The notes: a model not told the origin generated them from the sequence alone. Positions 45,340 through 54,603 are shown, counted from the stretch's first letter. The stretch is DNA of 64,000 bases from CBDCWA01 sp965223255 (GCA_965223255.1 CBDCWA010000003.1:620001-684000), one strand, 5' to 3'. Made by a program: numbers and translations.

Positions 45340-46113
45340 ATGTCCGAACAGAAACGTTTTTTCGCTGACAGCGAAGCTTATGACCAGGCAATGGGGCGAA
45401 TGAGCCGTATTGCAGGAGACAAGTTCCTAGACTGGCTGTCCCTGCCCAATGGCCTGCGATGAGTAGACATTGGCTGCGGAACCGGAGCATTCAGCGAACT
45501 CGTTCTGTCGAGAAACGCGCCCTGTGTGCTCTCTGCCATCGACCCCTCCGAGGACCAGATCACCTATGCGAGAAAGAGGCAGAGCGCCAGTATTATCGAT
45601 TTCCAGCCGGGTGATGCGATGTCCTTGCCCTTTGGAGACAATGAATTCGACGTTGCAGTGATGGCGCTGGTCATCCAGTACATCCCTGACCCGGCCAAGG
45701 CTATGTCCGAAATAAGCCGGGTTGTCCGCCCTGATGGTACCGTCGCCGCCTATGTGTGGCCCGCATATGCCGAGGGTCATCCCTATCGCCCCTTTGACGA
45801 AGTCATTCGTTCTCTGAAAGGAACCGGGACCGGACGGCCAGGAACTCAGATACGAACGATAGAGGGGTTGGCAAATGTATTTCAAACAGCTGGCCTAAGG
45901 TATGTGGATACCTGTTCGTTAGAACTGCCGCTGGAATTTAAAAGTTTTGATGATTATTGGTCGGCCCACCAGCCGAGCCTTTATGGAGACCTGAGCTCAA
46001 CCGACGTTACCCGTCTCATGACAATATTGCGACAGCGTCTGCCAACCGACGAAAATGGTCGCATTGCCTATAGGGCTCGTGCCAACGCCGTACGCGGGCA
46101 AGTCCCCGGATAG
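45340..46113 (+). pseudogene. Class I methyltransferase gene broken by one TGA codon
   Basis: From ATG at 45340 the frame reads MSEQKRFFADSEAYDQAMGR to LPNGLR, then TGA at 45460-45462, then VDIGCGTGAFSEL, AIDPSEDQITYARKR, DAMSLPFGDNEFDVAVMALV and on to 46113. Homologues have Trp at this place (LRWLDVGCGTG), so TGG to TGA is the simplest explanation. The remaining 257 codons are intact. Translation restart inside could give a protein lacking motif I, so it is most likely inactive, unless the stop is a sequencing error or is read through. Confidence 0.85.
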
Positions 46114-46194
46114 TTGGCGCTGCGAGTGTTTGGATGGCGCTAAATGAATGGTCACGCTGACTTGAGGATGCGGATCAGAAAACGGACGTATGGA

Positions 46195-46938
46195 CTATTC
46201 AGGGACTTCGAACCCGCTCGTAGTCAACCCCGCTTCATCGATAATCCGGTTTATGAGACCGGAGGCTTTGGCTTCTTCCACGAATTCGCTGATAAAACTG
46301 CAAAGCTCTGTCTGTCCCTTTGCTACTGCAAAACAGGGTCTGTTATAGCCAAAGCCTTCCGATAGGATGCGCGATCCTGGGAGCAAAGGAACGAAGTGAC
46401 TCAGCAATTGAACGCGCGGCAGAGCGAACACATCGACACCGCCGTCACAGACCAGCGCAAACGCCTCTTCCGGCACCGAGGTGCCGACGATTTCCGCGTG
46501 CCTGACCGACCGCTTGAGCGTCATCCATGAGGCATGGCCCTCCGCGACCGCAATGCGAACGCCCTTGCGGTCGACCTCGCCAGTTTCCTCGATAGCAGAA
46601 CCGGGGGGAACCAGGTAAGAGAATTCACACTGGGCAATGGGTGGGGTGAATTCGATGATTTTGGTGCGCGATTCCTCGAATCCTGCAACGATGACATCGC
46701 AGCCGCCGGCGTTGAGCGTTTTGATTGTCTCTGGCGGAGCTGGTTGCTCGACGACCTCCACCGCGATCCCAACTCGCTGGGCCAGCTCGCTGATTAACGC
46801 ATGGCCGACAAGCCCTACGCCGTGAAAGGTCAGATCGCCCGTTTGGGTCCTTTTATATTGCGGCTGGAATAGGGCCAGCCTAATGCGGCCGCTTCCCGCA
46901 ATGTCGGCAATTCGCGGGTCGAATGTATCGTCGTTCAT
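46195..46938 (-). CDS. Amino-acid-type solute-binding protein fold without signal peptide
   Basis: The protein (247 residues from ATG at 46938; 263 from 46986) has the type-3 solute-binding pattern: RIRLALFQPQYKR, GVGLVGHALISELAQRVGI, LNAGGCDVIVAGFEESRTKIIEFTPPI and a C-terminal ASGLINRIIDEAGL. There is no signal peptide or lipobox from either start, so it would stay in the cytoplasm unless exported otherwise. No permease or ATPase gene is adjacent. It may be a stand-alone sensor or an enzyme of cyclohexadienyl-dehydratase-like ancestry; neither can be decided here. Confidence 0.8.
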   Translation of the reverse strand: MNDDTFDPRIADIAGSGRIRLALFQPQYKRTQTGDLTFHGVGLVGHALISELAQRVGIAVEVVEQPAPPETIKTLNAGGCDVIVAGFEESRTKIIEFTPPIAQCEFSYLVPPGSAIEETGEVDRKGVRIAVAEGHASWMTLKRSVRHAEIVGTSVPEEAFALVCDGGVDVFALPRVQLLSHFVPLLPGSRILSEGFGYNRPCFAVAKGQTELCSFISEFVEEAKASGLINRIIDEAGLTTSGFEVPE

Positions 46939-47053
46939 GCTGCTGTACCATTCTTCAAATTTATTGGCCGCTACGATAAATTGCATCGCCCATGGAGTTA
47001 ACTAGCCAGCTGATCCAGTCCTAGGACTCGCTGCCCGATAAAGCCCCTAGATA

Positions 47054-47578
47054 TTAACTGGGCGATTGTGATTGGTCGCCGGTCTCGACACCCCCCTGCG
47101 GATAGGGATTCTCCGGCCAACACGATGCAATCTTGGCGTCCAATATTGTTTCGAAACGCATTGGGAATGGGTGACGGTCTTCATACGTCCACCAATCGCG
47201 TGCGCCCGCATGCTTGAAAAACCAATTTATGCGCCGGTCGATCTGTACAGCTATGGTCGGCGTGAGGAGCCCTTCGTCCTCGACAAAAATTAAAGAATTG
47301 GTGTATCCTATATACTCGCTCGCCCAAGCATTAAAAATGATATTCTCGCTTGGGCTAAGTTCATTGAAACGTTGTCTCCCTTTATCAATCACGCTTGCGA
47401 CGCCCGGTTCTAGTGCACGGGAGTGAACCGTTGCTACGCGGTCAAAACGCACCTCCTGTGTTTGTATGCGTAGCGATTGGGTGTTCTTTTGCACTTGCAC
47501 GGCAAGAAATAACAGCGAACCGATAACACCTATGGCAGCAAGAACATCTGCAATATTTGCTATAATGGAAATATCCAT
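47054..47578 (-). CDS. Single-helix membrane protein (third of three relatives)
   Basis: The 174-residue protein starts MDISIIANIADVLAAIGVIGSLLFLAVQVQKNTQSLR and continues IIFNAWASEYIGYTNSL, IDRRINWFFKHAGARDWW, YEDRHPFP. It is close to the protein at 41642-42166 throughout and shares the N-terminal layout with 35785-36243. It lies downstream of the methyltransferase copy B in the same orientation, 258 bases away. Function is unknown. Confidence 0.8.
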   Translation of the reverse strand: MDISIIANIADVLAAIGVIGSLLFLAVQVQKNTQSLRIQTQEVRFDRVATVHSRALEPGVASVIDKGRQRFNELSPSENIIFNAWASEYIGYTNSLIFVEDEGLLTPTIAVQIDRRINWFFKHAGARDWWTYEDRHPFPMRFETILDAKIASCWPENPYPQGGVETGDQSQSPS

Positions 47579-47836
47579 GACAACCTCCCAGTCTCCAGCC
47601 CCGCTTTATCACTATCCAACCACCGACTGCCTTAACCCACTTCGATAGCGAGGCGCGCTCGTTCATCCTATCGGCTCATGCGGCTGTTGTGAGTCTTTCC
47701 TGAATCTCGCTCACAAACGCGATGAGCGTTTCAACGCTTGGGCGTTTATGCATCGTCTCGACGTGCAGCTATCACCAGAACAGCAAGTGAATTGCGGTCT
47801 ATTTATACGTCACCTGATCACAATAAATCGCGGAAT

Positions 47837-48718
47837 TCATTCTATCCGGGCAATTATGCGGGTATTGTTACCGCTCTCACCTTCGACGCATTCAATATTA
47901 CTATAGCCTGTGCTTTGAAGTTGCTCCGTAACGTCTTCGACCCGCCACGGATGACCGCCATGTCGGATTATCTGCAAGTCAGAGAGTAATTGGCTTAGCG
48001 ATCCTGAACTTGGGACGATTCCCCCAAAGATGAGGAAACCCCCGGGCTTTAGCGCGTGATTGAGGCGTGGCAAGGCATCAATGACAACTTGGCGAGGCAG
48101 AAATCCCGCAGGCAGCCAAACGACATCGAACGCTTCATTATCGCCAATCTCACTGACGTTTTGGCGTCGGAGCGTGATCCTGTCCTGCAACCCCTCGGCA
48201 GAAATATTGGCTTCGGCGAGCGTCAGAGATGGCTCCCAAATATCAATTCCGACGACGCGCATTTCGGGCCATAGATTTGCAGCCTCAATTGCCAGCCATC
48301 CTACTCCGGTGCCAATGTCTAGGAAATCGCCATTGGTTAGGGCGTCTTGCAACGCCGGTCTCGGATTTGCAAGGTTGGCGATATGTCTTGCGACGGCGCG
48401 AGACCCACGACCACGCTCTTGCAGAATATCCGGGTCCGTCAAAACCCATCCACTTGCTCGACCGGGCTCACTTATAAATTCAAGCGCGTCTTGAAGCGCA
48501 GAAGTCAGATGCCCTACAATGGCGGCGGCTTGGCCTGACTCCAACCCATCCAACAGGGTGGGGTCAAGATTTTCAAGAACGTTTGTCATTGCCTGACGCA
48601 CCTGGGGATCCCCATCTTGTCCCATTTGGCGCAGGCGCAGCTCGGCACCCAAAACGCCCATCAGTTGTGTGACAACCGCATATTCACGTGTCTTGGTCAG
48701 TAACTCCGAATAACTCAT
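47837..48718 (-). CDS. Class I SAM-dependent methyltransferase (copy B)
   Basis: The 293-residue protein aligns end to end with copy A (36705-37592): MSYSELLTKTREYAVVTQLMG, GAELRLRQMGQDGDPQVR, motif I LDIGTGVGWLAIEAA, VVGIDIWEPSLTLAEANIS, DVVWLPAGFLP. The N-terminal 120 residues are a conserved helical domain probably involved in dimerisation or substrate binding. It follows two GST genes in the same orientation (gap 141 bases), so modification and conjugation of the same compound is plausible. Substrate unknown. Confidence 0.9.
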   Translation of the reverse strand: MSYSELLTKTREYAVVTQLMGVLGAELRLRQMGQDGDPQVRQAMTNVLENLDPTLLDGLESGQAAAIVGHLTSALQDALEFISEPGRASGWVLTDPDILQERGRGSRAVARHIANLANPRPALQDALTNGDFLDIGTGVGWLAIEAANLWPEMRVVGIDIWEPSLTLAEANISAEGLQDRITLRRQNVSEIGDNEAFDVVWLPAGFLPRQVVIDALPRLNHALKPGGFLIFGGIVPSSGSLSQLLSDLQIIRHGGHPWRVEDVTEQLQSTGYSNIECVEGESGNNTRIIARIE

Positions 48719-48859
48719 TGGAAGACCTCATTAGACAATAAACATTCTACAAACGGCCTTGGCCAAAGTCCGCGGCACGTCTTATGCCCCAAAAGCCATG
48801 CATGCCATTGTTTGCCGCAACGCAGCTCGATAGCAAGAGGTGATCGCTCATCTCCTCGG

Positions 48860-49504
48860 TCAGGCGGCTGCCGCGAATTTTGCCTGAACTTCTGCTTCAA
48901 AAGCAGCAAGTTTGTGCACACTTTCGCGCTGGAGCATTCTCTCGAAGTGCGCCGTGCAATTTGGGAATGCTGACAGGTCAAGCCCGAGCTGCGAGGACCG
49001 CCTGAAACACCAGAAGAAATATGCATCGGTTGCGGTGAAGTGATCGAAGAAGTAGTCGCGTCCCGCCAACATGGCGTCGGCGACGCTAAAGTTTTCGCAA
49101 ACAAATTCTGCTGCATACTTACGTACGCTCTCAGCCGCTGTGTCACCGTCACAATACTTGGACGGCGTGTTGGCCCGCGAAATGTGCGGATGCATGCCCG
49201 TCGCGCACCATGACAGTATCGAGATTGCTTTGACACGTTGCCACGGATCATCAGGCAAAAGCTTGGCTTCCGGAAATGCCTCTGCAATCCAGACGTTGAT
49301 CGCCACGTTTTCCGTCAACGGTCTCCCGTCGACCATAAGCGCGGGCACCTTGTGATTTGGGTTTATCTTTAAGTACTCCGGCGAGAAGCGATCTCCTTTG
49401 CGGTGGTCCAATGGATGCACTTTGAAATTGGCGTTCGCTTCTGTGAGCGTCACGAATGGTACCAGCGAGCAAGTCAGCGGTGCATAATAGAGCATGATAT
49501 CCAT
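48860..49504 (-). CDS. Glutathione S-transferase, beta-like
   Basis: The 214-residue protein begins MLYYAPLTCSLVPFV-like (DIMLYYAPLTCSLVPFVTL), with a Cys at residue 12 in the place used by beta-class GSTs. NPNHKVPALMVDG (cis-Pro loop) and the TENVAINVWIAE glutathione-binding segment follow. The C-terminal domain has DAYFFWCFRRSSQLGLDL. It conjugates or exchanges glutathione on electrophilic compounds. It is 66 bases after the GST at 49571-50185, so the two are likely co-transcribed. Confidence 0.93.
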   Translation of the reverse strand: MDIMLYYAPLTCSLVPFVTLTEANANFKVHPLDHRKGDRFSPEYLKINPNHKVPALMVDGRPLTENVAINVWIAEAFPEAKLLPDDPWQRVKAISILSWCATGMHPHISRANTPSKYCDGDTAAESVRKYAAEFVCENFSVADAMLAGRDYFFDHFTATDAYFFWCFRRSSQLGLDLSAFPNCTAHFERMLQRESVHKLAAFEAEVQAKFAAAA

Positions 49505-49570
49505 TTTTTAGTCTCCTAGTCCGGAACTTGTAATGCATTCCAATGCCAACGGATTTGATATCCGCAGCTT

Positions 49571-50185
49571 CTACGTCGTGCGAAAAATCGTGCGTTTCGC
49601 AGAGTCCCGAGCATCAAAGGATGATAGCCAACCAACCAATTGAGGTGCATCATCCCGCCAAGGCTCTGACCCAAATCTGAAGTCCCAATAATTCAAGGCG
49701 CAGCCGACCGTGATTTGAGCAATGCCGAATGGCTCGGCTGCGACGTCATCCACTTCCTGGTTCAGCTGATGAACCGTAGCTCTGCGCTTCTCCAAGTTCG
49801 CCACCATGTGGGGTTTGGAACGAATCTCACTCGGGCGTAACTCTTCGTTGCGTGCGAGAACGAGAAGGTCAATCAGACCTTGCCCCAGGGCATGCAGACG
49901 CAATGCGCGGAGCCTGGATGCCCCAATTCGCGGGATGAGTTTGTTGCTTCCAGCAAGTTCGTCGAGATAATCGATGATTACGAATGAGTCGAAGATGGCA
50001 GGCCCCTCGTCTACAACCAGAGTGGGTAGTTTGTTGAGAGGGTTATCAGAGCGAAGTTCTGCGTTTGAGGTCGCCATCGTGACCGGGGTCGCGACCAGCT
50101 CTATTTCATTTGCTAGACTCAATTCGTGCGCCGCGACCATTACCTTCCGACAATAGGGCGAACGGGGTGACCAGTGTAGTTTCAT
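49571..50185 (-). CDS. Glutathione S-transferase family protein
   Basis: The 204-residue protein starts MKLHWSPRSPYCRKVMVAAHEL, with Ser and Cys in the active-site loop. NKLPTLVVDEGPAIFDSFVIIDYLDEL is the cis-Pro and glutathione-binding region. The C-terminal domain is helical (LRALRLHALGQGLIDLLVLARNEE). AGGAGA lies just before the ATG. It follows the small unknown gene at 50241 in the same orientation and is divergent from the regulator at 50609. Confidence 0.92.
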   Translation of the reverse strand: MKLHWSPRSPYCRKVMVAAHELSLANEIELVATPVTMATSNAELRSDNPLNKLPTLVVDEGPAIFDSFVIIDYLDELAGSNKLIPRIGASRLRALRLHALGQGLIDLLVLARNEELRPSEIRSKPHMVANLEKRRATVHQLNQEVDDVAAEPFGIAQITVGCALNYWDFRFGSEPWRDDAPQLVGWLSSFDARDSAKRTIFRTT

Positions 50186-50240
50186 TGTCTCCTCCCATTA
50201 TGGGAAATTATTCCGATCATTCACTGGCAGGGATACCGCG

Positions 50241-50465
50241 TCAGCTTTGTTGCAGGTGCTCAAAGGATCGCCGTGCGGCTTGGCCAGGCGTTGCGCCACG
50301 GCTAATCGATCTGTGATAGATGTCGGTAGCCTGAAAAGCCTGATCGACAGTCGACCAAAATGAGCGAATGCTAGTAAGGATGGCGGTAGCACTGATTGAT
50401 GCTGACTTCTTGATGTCTGGCTCAACAAGATGAGCTATATCTTGGTGTCTTGCTGTGTTCTGCAT
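50241..50465 (-). CDS. Small unknown protein upstream of the GST pair
   Basis: From ATG at 50465 (GGAG upstream) the protein is 74 residues. It contains SFWSTVDQAFQATDIYHRSISRG and ends PGQAARRSFEHLQQS. It occupies the same place as the unknown at 39620-39835: first in a GST operon and divergent from a winged-helix/TPR regulator. The two small proteins are not obviously similar in sequence. Function unknown. Confidence 0.5.
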   Translation of the reverse strand: MQNTARHQDIAHLVEPDIKKSASISATAILTSIRSFWSTVDQAFQATDIYHRSISRGATPGQAARRSFEHLQQS

Positions 50466-50608
50466 TTTCTGCTCCATCGGTTGTGACCGCGATTGCTCTG
50501 TTGATCGGTCATGAACAACACTGTCACAGCCTCGAACGATTGGCTTTGACAGCCGGTCCTCTTTAGCTTGATAATTCCTTGAACTTTCGTCCCCTCCAGG
50601 AGGGTGTT

Positions 50609-52198
50609 ATGCAATTTCAGTTCGGTGATTACACGCTCGATGTTGACCGCAGGGAGCTATGGCTTGGTCCAAAGCCAATGACGATTGCACCGCAAGTCTT
50701 TGATTTGCTGGTGTACTTGGTCGAAAGCCGCAACCGCGTCGTAAGCAAGGACGATTTGATTGAATCTGTATGGGATGGCCGGATCGTTTCGGACTCAACA
50801 CTCACCAGCCGGATTAACGCAGCACGAACGGCGATCGGTGATACAGGCAAGGATCAACGGCTGATAAAGACCATCGCCCGGAAAGGTTTTCGGTTCGTTG
50901 GTGATGTTCGCGAAATCAGGAGCGGTGCCGATGAAATCAGCGGAAACAAAGCTCCGACGGCAAGTTCGGTGGAGGCCGAAGCTGCACGGTGTCCTATCGA
51001 TCGCAGTAGCACTGAAGAACGCCCTTGTGTTGTCGTCTTGCCTTTCCGAAACGTGAGTGGCGATCCCGAGCAGGAATATTTTGCGGATGGCTTGACAGAA
51101 GACATCACTACGGCGTTGGCGCTTTGGCATTCGTTTCCGATAATCGCTCGAAATAGTGCGTTTGCCTACAAGGGGAAATCCATTGACATTCGACAAGTCG
51201 GCGAGGAACTCGGCGCGAGGTATATTGTCGAAGGCAGTGTTCGCCGCTCATTGGAGAAACTCCGTGTAACGGTCCAAATATCGGATGCTGAACGCGGGCA
51301 TCAGATCTGGGCAAATCGTTATGATGAGGATGCGAACGACGTTTTCGCCGTTCAGGATGAGATTACCTCACGCATTGTCTCGATTGTCGATCCCGCAATT
51401 ACGCAATCCGAATACAAGCGTATCGCCTTAAAGCCCCCAACAAATTTGGACGCATGGGACCTCTGCATTCAGGGTTATCACTTGATTTATCAGGGCACCA
51501 AGGAAACCAATGCACAAGCTCGCACCGCGTTTGAGCAAGCAATTGATCTTGATCCCAGCTACGCCAAAGCTTGGACGGGACTCTCCTACACCTACGGGCG
51601 GGAATTTCGAATGCGCTACAGCGAAAACCGCGCCGAAGCCGCAAGAAAATGTCTTGAAATGGCGCGCCAGGCAGTAAAACTTGATAACACCAACGGTGAT
51701 GCACGCCTGATGATGGCGCGCGGATATCACATGACCGAGTCGCCCAAGAATGCACTTCTCGAAATGGAACACGCGGTCAAGCTCAATCCATATAGTTCGG
51801 GGGCCTGCTGGAGCTATGGTGCCTTTCTCTACTTTTATGGACGCGCGCAAGACTCTCTCACTTGGTTTGAGAAGGCCCTAGAACTCAATCCCTTGGACCC
51901 TCGCAATTATATTGTGAACGCCCACTTCGCAGCCGCTAACCTTTGCGTTGGTGATTTTGAGCGGGCTGCTGATTTGGCGCGGGCTGCCTCTGCCCAAAGA
52001 CCGGACTACATTGATGCGCGAATTACGCTTGCCGCAGCGCTTGGCCATCTCGGCCGCAATGATGAGGCACGCGAGGCAGTTGGCGAATTCAAAGATCAGG
52101 CACAAAAATGGGCTGAAGATCACCCGATGAGATCGTGGCGAGAGAACGTAAAGATACATTACTTGGCGGGGCTCACGAAGGCGGGGTTGATGGGTTGA
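50609..52198 (+). CDS. Winged-helix/TolB-like/TPR transcription regulator (third of three)
   Basis: ATG at 50609 follows AGGAGGG closely and gives 529 residues. Domains are a winged helix at 1-100 (IAPQVFDLLVYLVESRNRVVSKDDLIESVW, IARKGFRFVG), a TolB-N-like domain at about 140-265 (CVVVLPFRNVSGDPEQEYFADG, then VEGSVRRSLEKLRVTVQI) and TPR repeats to the end (AKAWTGLSYTYGREFRM, ARLMMARGYHMTESPKNALLE). It is divergent from the small ORF-GST-GST operon and is the likely local regulator. There is no membrane helix. Confidence 0.9.
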   Translation: MQFQFGDYTLDVDRRELWLGPKPMTIAPQVFDLLVYLVESRNRVVSKDDLIESVWDGRIVSDSTLTSRINAARTAIGDTGKDQRLIKTIARKGFRFVGDVREIRSGADEISGNKAPTASSVEAEAARCPIDRSSTEERPCVVVLPFRNVSGDPEQEYFADGLTEDITTALALWHSFPIIARNSAFAYKGKSIDIRQVGEELGARYIVEGSVRRSLEKLRVTVQISDAERGHQIWANRYDEDANDVFAVQDEITSRIVSIVDPAITQSEYKRIALKPPTNLDAWDLCIQGYHLIYQGTKETNAQARTAFEQAIDLDPSYAKAWTGLSYTYGREFRMRYSENRAEAARKCLEMARQAVKLDNTNGDARLMMARGYHMTESPKNALLEMEHAVKLNPYSSGACWSYGAFLYFYGRAQDSLTWFEKALELNPLDPRNYIVNAHFAAANLCVGDFERAADLARAASAQRPDYIDARITLAAALGHLGRNDEAREAVGEFKDQAQKWAEDHPMRSWRENVKIHYLAGLTKAGLMG

Positions 52199-52786
52199 GC
52201 TTCTAAGCTGATCTGTTCCACCAGCAACATTAGAGGTTGCCACTATGATTGCAGTCGGTGCGGCGCACATGCAGATGACCGCATCATCGCGCTTAAATGC
52301 AACACCAATGTTGCGCACGTACACAGAGTCTCTTGTGGGTCAAAGTCGGCCATCGCTCTTCGTCGCTGCCGATTCTGCTCTATCTCCAAGAGCAGACTAA
52401 AACTAGTATTGTACGCGGAGATGCAGCCTTGTTCTGAATTCAGGGGTAGATCGGGCATTGATTTGTGCGACGCCAATGACCGAGTTTGACCCGAAGCAGA
52501 CATCAGCAAAAATTTGTTTGTTGGGGTTACAAGAATGTCAAATAGGGCGATGACCGAAATTGGGGGCGCCTGAGGCAGTAGGACAATTGCAGAAGTGGAA
52601 ATCGGTCCGTGGCACTATTTTAGTTGGAGAGTCAACGTTCGTTGGTTCAGAATCAAAAGCGGTAGCAAGTGATATCGCAAATGCAAAGTTGGATCGCTAG
52701 CGCCCATACCGCTACAATGGGTTGCAAGTCGATTGCCTGAGTTTGACCGGTATAGGTCGTCATCGCGAACCATAGAGGAGTTTCAG
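52199..52786. other. No gene recognised
   Basis: This 588-base gap between the regulator and the VOC gene contains only short frames with no recognisable product. It marks the change from the detoxification island to the transport and catabolic cluster. Confidence 0.5.
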
Positions 52787-53182
52787 ATGGCTAAGATTAA
52801 ACATCTCGTCTTCAACACGACGGACCCAGAGCGATTAGCAAAATTTTATGTCGACGTTATGGGATTGGAGATTACGCACCGCGCCAGGAACGGTGGCATC
52901 TCGCTCACCGATGGCTATCTCAATCTATCGATCCACACGAACAAAATGGATGGGAAGCCAAGTGGTTTCAACCACTTCGGCTTTGAAGTCGGCGATAATG
53001 AGCAATACGTCGCTCGCTGCGAAAAACTCGGATATACGCCCCCCAAGCGGCGACCGGGAGATCGCCATTTCGCCGAGTATCGCGGCATGGATCCGGACGG
53101 GAATAATTTTGACTTGTCCACCAATGGATATGATAGCATTCGACCTGATAGGGTGGTGGTCTCAGACCCAAAGTCCGATTGA
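52787..53182 (+). CDS. VOC (glyoxalase/dioxygenase fold) family protein
   Basis: ATG at 52787 follows AGAGGAG and gives 131 residues: KIKHLVFNTTDPERLAKFYVDVMGLEI at the start, SGFNHFGFEVGD in the middle and FAEYRGMDPDGNNFDL at the end. This is a single-domain VOC protein with paired beta-alpha-beta-beta-beta units and candidate metal ligands His and Glu. Members isomerise or cleave small ligands, or bind them. It lies 122 bases ahead of the TctC-like binding-protein gene in the same orientation. Confidence 0.93.
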   Translation: MAKIKHLVFNTTDPERLAKFYVDVMGLEITHRARNGGISLTDGYLNLSIHTNKMDGKPSGFNHFGFEVGDNEQYVARCEKLGYTPPKRRPGDRHFAEYRGMDPDGNNFDLSTNGYDSIRPDRVVVSDPKSD

Positions 53183-53304
53183 GCGGGTTTGGCACAGATG
53201 TGCGGCAGACCGGGCTTGCAGTGGCTTACAGCCAATTGCTTGACAATGTCATATTGGTGACCGAGGCTGAGCGATGATCAAAAATGGATCTGGGAGGATC
53301 TGTC

Positions 53305-54561
53305 ATGCACTCCATTCGCCTCGTACCCATGTTTGCCGCTCTGACTACAGGAACTGCACTAACGTTGAGCACCGCCGTTTTTCAGGGCGCAGCGGCCGCC
53401 GATTCTTTTTATAAGGGCAAGAAGTTAAAGATGATCATTCGATCTGCCGCAGGCGGCGGATATGATTTTTACGCACGCCTCGTGCTTCGGCATATTACAC
53501 GACACATTCCGGGCAAGCCCACCGGAATTCCCGTCAACATGGAAGGCGCATCCGGCATCGTCGCAACCAATTATTTGATGCAACGCGCCAAACGAGACGG
53601 GACCGAAATGGCTATCGTCAGTCGCGAGATCGCCACCCAGCAGAGACTGGGCACAGCCGGTGTGAAATATGACGTCCGCAAGCTCATTGCCATCGGCTCG
53701 GCTGCTTCATTGTCGGCCGTCTACGTGATCAAGCGCGATCATCCCATCAACTCGATGAAAGATCTGCGTAGGTTTAACAAGGAAGTAAAATTCGGAGCAC
53801 AAGGGCGCGGCGGCGGTTCTTATCAGCGGATTATGCTGCTTAAAATCGACGGCATGCCTGTGCGCCCCATCACCGGTTACGCAGGGACGGATGAAAGGGT
53901 TCTGGCCTTAGCCCGCGGAGACGTGATCGGATTGGCTGCCAGTTACGATAGCCTGAAAGAAGCCATCAAGGATCAAAATCTAAAAATCGTTGCGTACCTT
54001 GGGAACAAGTTACCTGTGTTTGGAAATGCGCCACATATCCGCAGGGTGCTTACATCGGCTACCGCACGGCAACTGTCCAATCTTGTTGAAGCACCTTTGG
54101 CGGCAGGTCGCCCATTTATGACAACGCCAGGCGTCCCCAAAGACAGGGTCGCCATTCTCCGCGCCGCTTTTAAGGCTGCTCTTCAGGACCCAAAACTTCA
54201 ATCGGAAGCAAAACGTGCCGGTCGCCCGATAGCCTTTACCAATGCGACAGACATGGGTGCGCTCTATCAACGCTTGATGAGTACACCTGATGACGTCATC
54301 AAAACATTTAGAAAAGAGATGTTGAGTAAGGGGTCTATGGTCAAACACTCGGGCCCCGTAACCAAGATCGTAAGAAAAGGTCGAAGTGTCTCGATTAAAT
54401 TTAAGGGCAAGGTGGTGACGACCAAGATTTCGAAATCGCGCACCAAGGTTATGATCAACGGCAAGTCCGACAAACGATCAAACATAAAGGCCGGTATGAC
54501 CTGTACATTTAATTACCCAGGCAACGGCAGCGAAGCGAAGTCGGTCGACTGCAAGAGCTAG
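53305..54561 (+). CDS. TctC-like tripartite tricarboxylate transporter binding protein
   Basis: From ATG at 53305 (GGGAGG upstream) the protein is 418 residues with a Sec signal (about 1-31, ending GAAAA). The TctC fold follows: MIIRSAAGGGYDFYARLVLRHI, NMEGASGIVATNYLM, ITGYAGTDERVLALARGDV and TTPGVPKDRVAILRAAFKAAL. The last 75 residues are a basic extension with a short beta-rich domain (SGPVTKIVRKGRSVSIKFKG) ending in a Cys, which is unusual. No tctA or tctB membrane genes are in the window, so it may serve a transporter elsewhere. Confidence 0.9.
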   Translation: MHSIRLVPMFAALTTGTALTLSTAVFQGAAAADSFYKGKKLKMIIRSAAGGGYDFYARLVLRHITRHIPGKPTGIPVNMEGASGIVATNYLMQRAKRDGTEMAIVSREIATQQRLGTAGVKYDVRKLIAIGSAASLSAVYVIKRDHPINSMKDLRRFNKEVKFGAQGRGGGSYQRIMLLKIDGMPVRPITGYAGTDERVLALARGDVIGLAASYDSLKEAIKDQNLKIVAYLGNKLPVFGNAPHIRRVLTSATARQLSNLVEAPLAAGRPFMTTPGVPKDRVAILRAAFKAALQDPKLQSEAKRAGRPIAFTNATDMGALYQRLMSTPDDVIKTFRKEMLSKGSMVKHSGPVTKIVRKGRSVSIKFKGKVVTTKISKSRTKVMINGKSDKRSNIKAGMTCTFNYPGNGSEAKSVDCKS

Positions 54562-54581
54562 TGGCCAACAGGACCCCATGA

Positions 54582-54603
54582 GGCCGGCCCGCTTGGGCCG
54601 GCC
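54582..54603 (+). terminator. Strong hairpin after the TctC-like gene
   Basis: GGCCGGCCC (54582-54590) pairs perfectly with GGGCCGGCC (54595-54603) around GCTT. It lies 20 bases after the stop of the binding-protein gene, and AAACGGTTTT follows. It is a good intrinsic terminator candidate and separates this gene from the ABC cluster. Confidence 0.7.

Noticed and set aside
45340..46113. TGA read as Trp or selenocysteine
   Set aside because: TGA terminates many other genes in the window, no SECIS-like hairpin was noticed, and relatives have Trp there, so a nonsense change is simpler.
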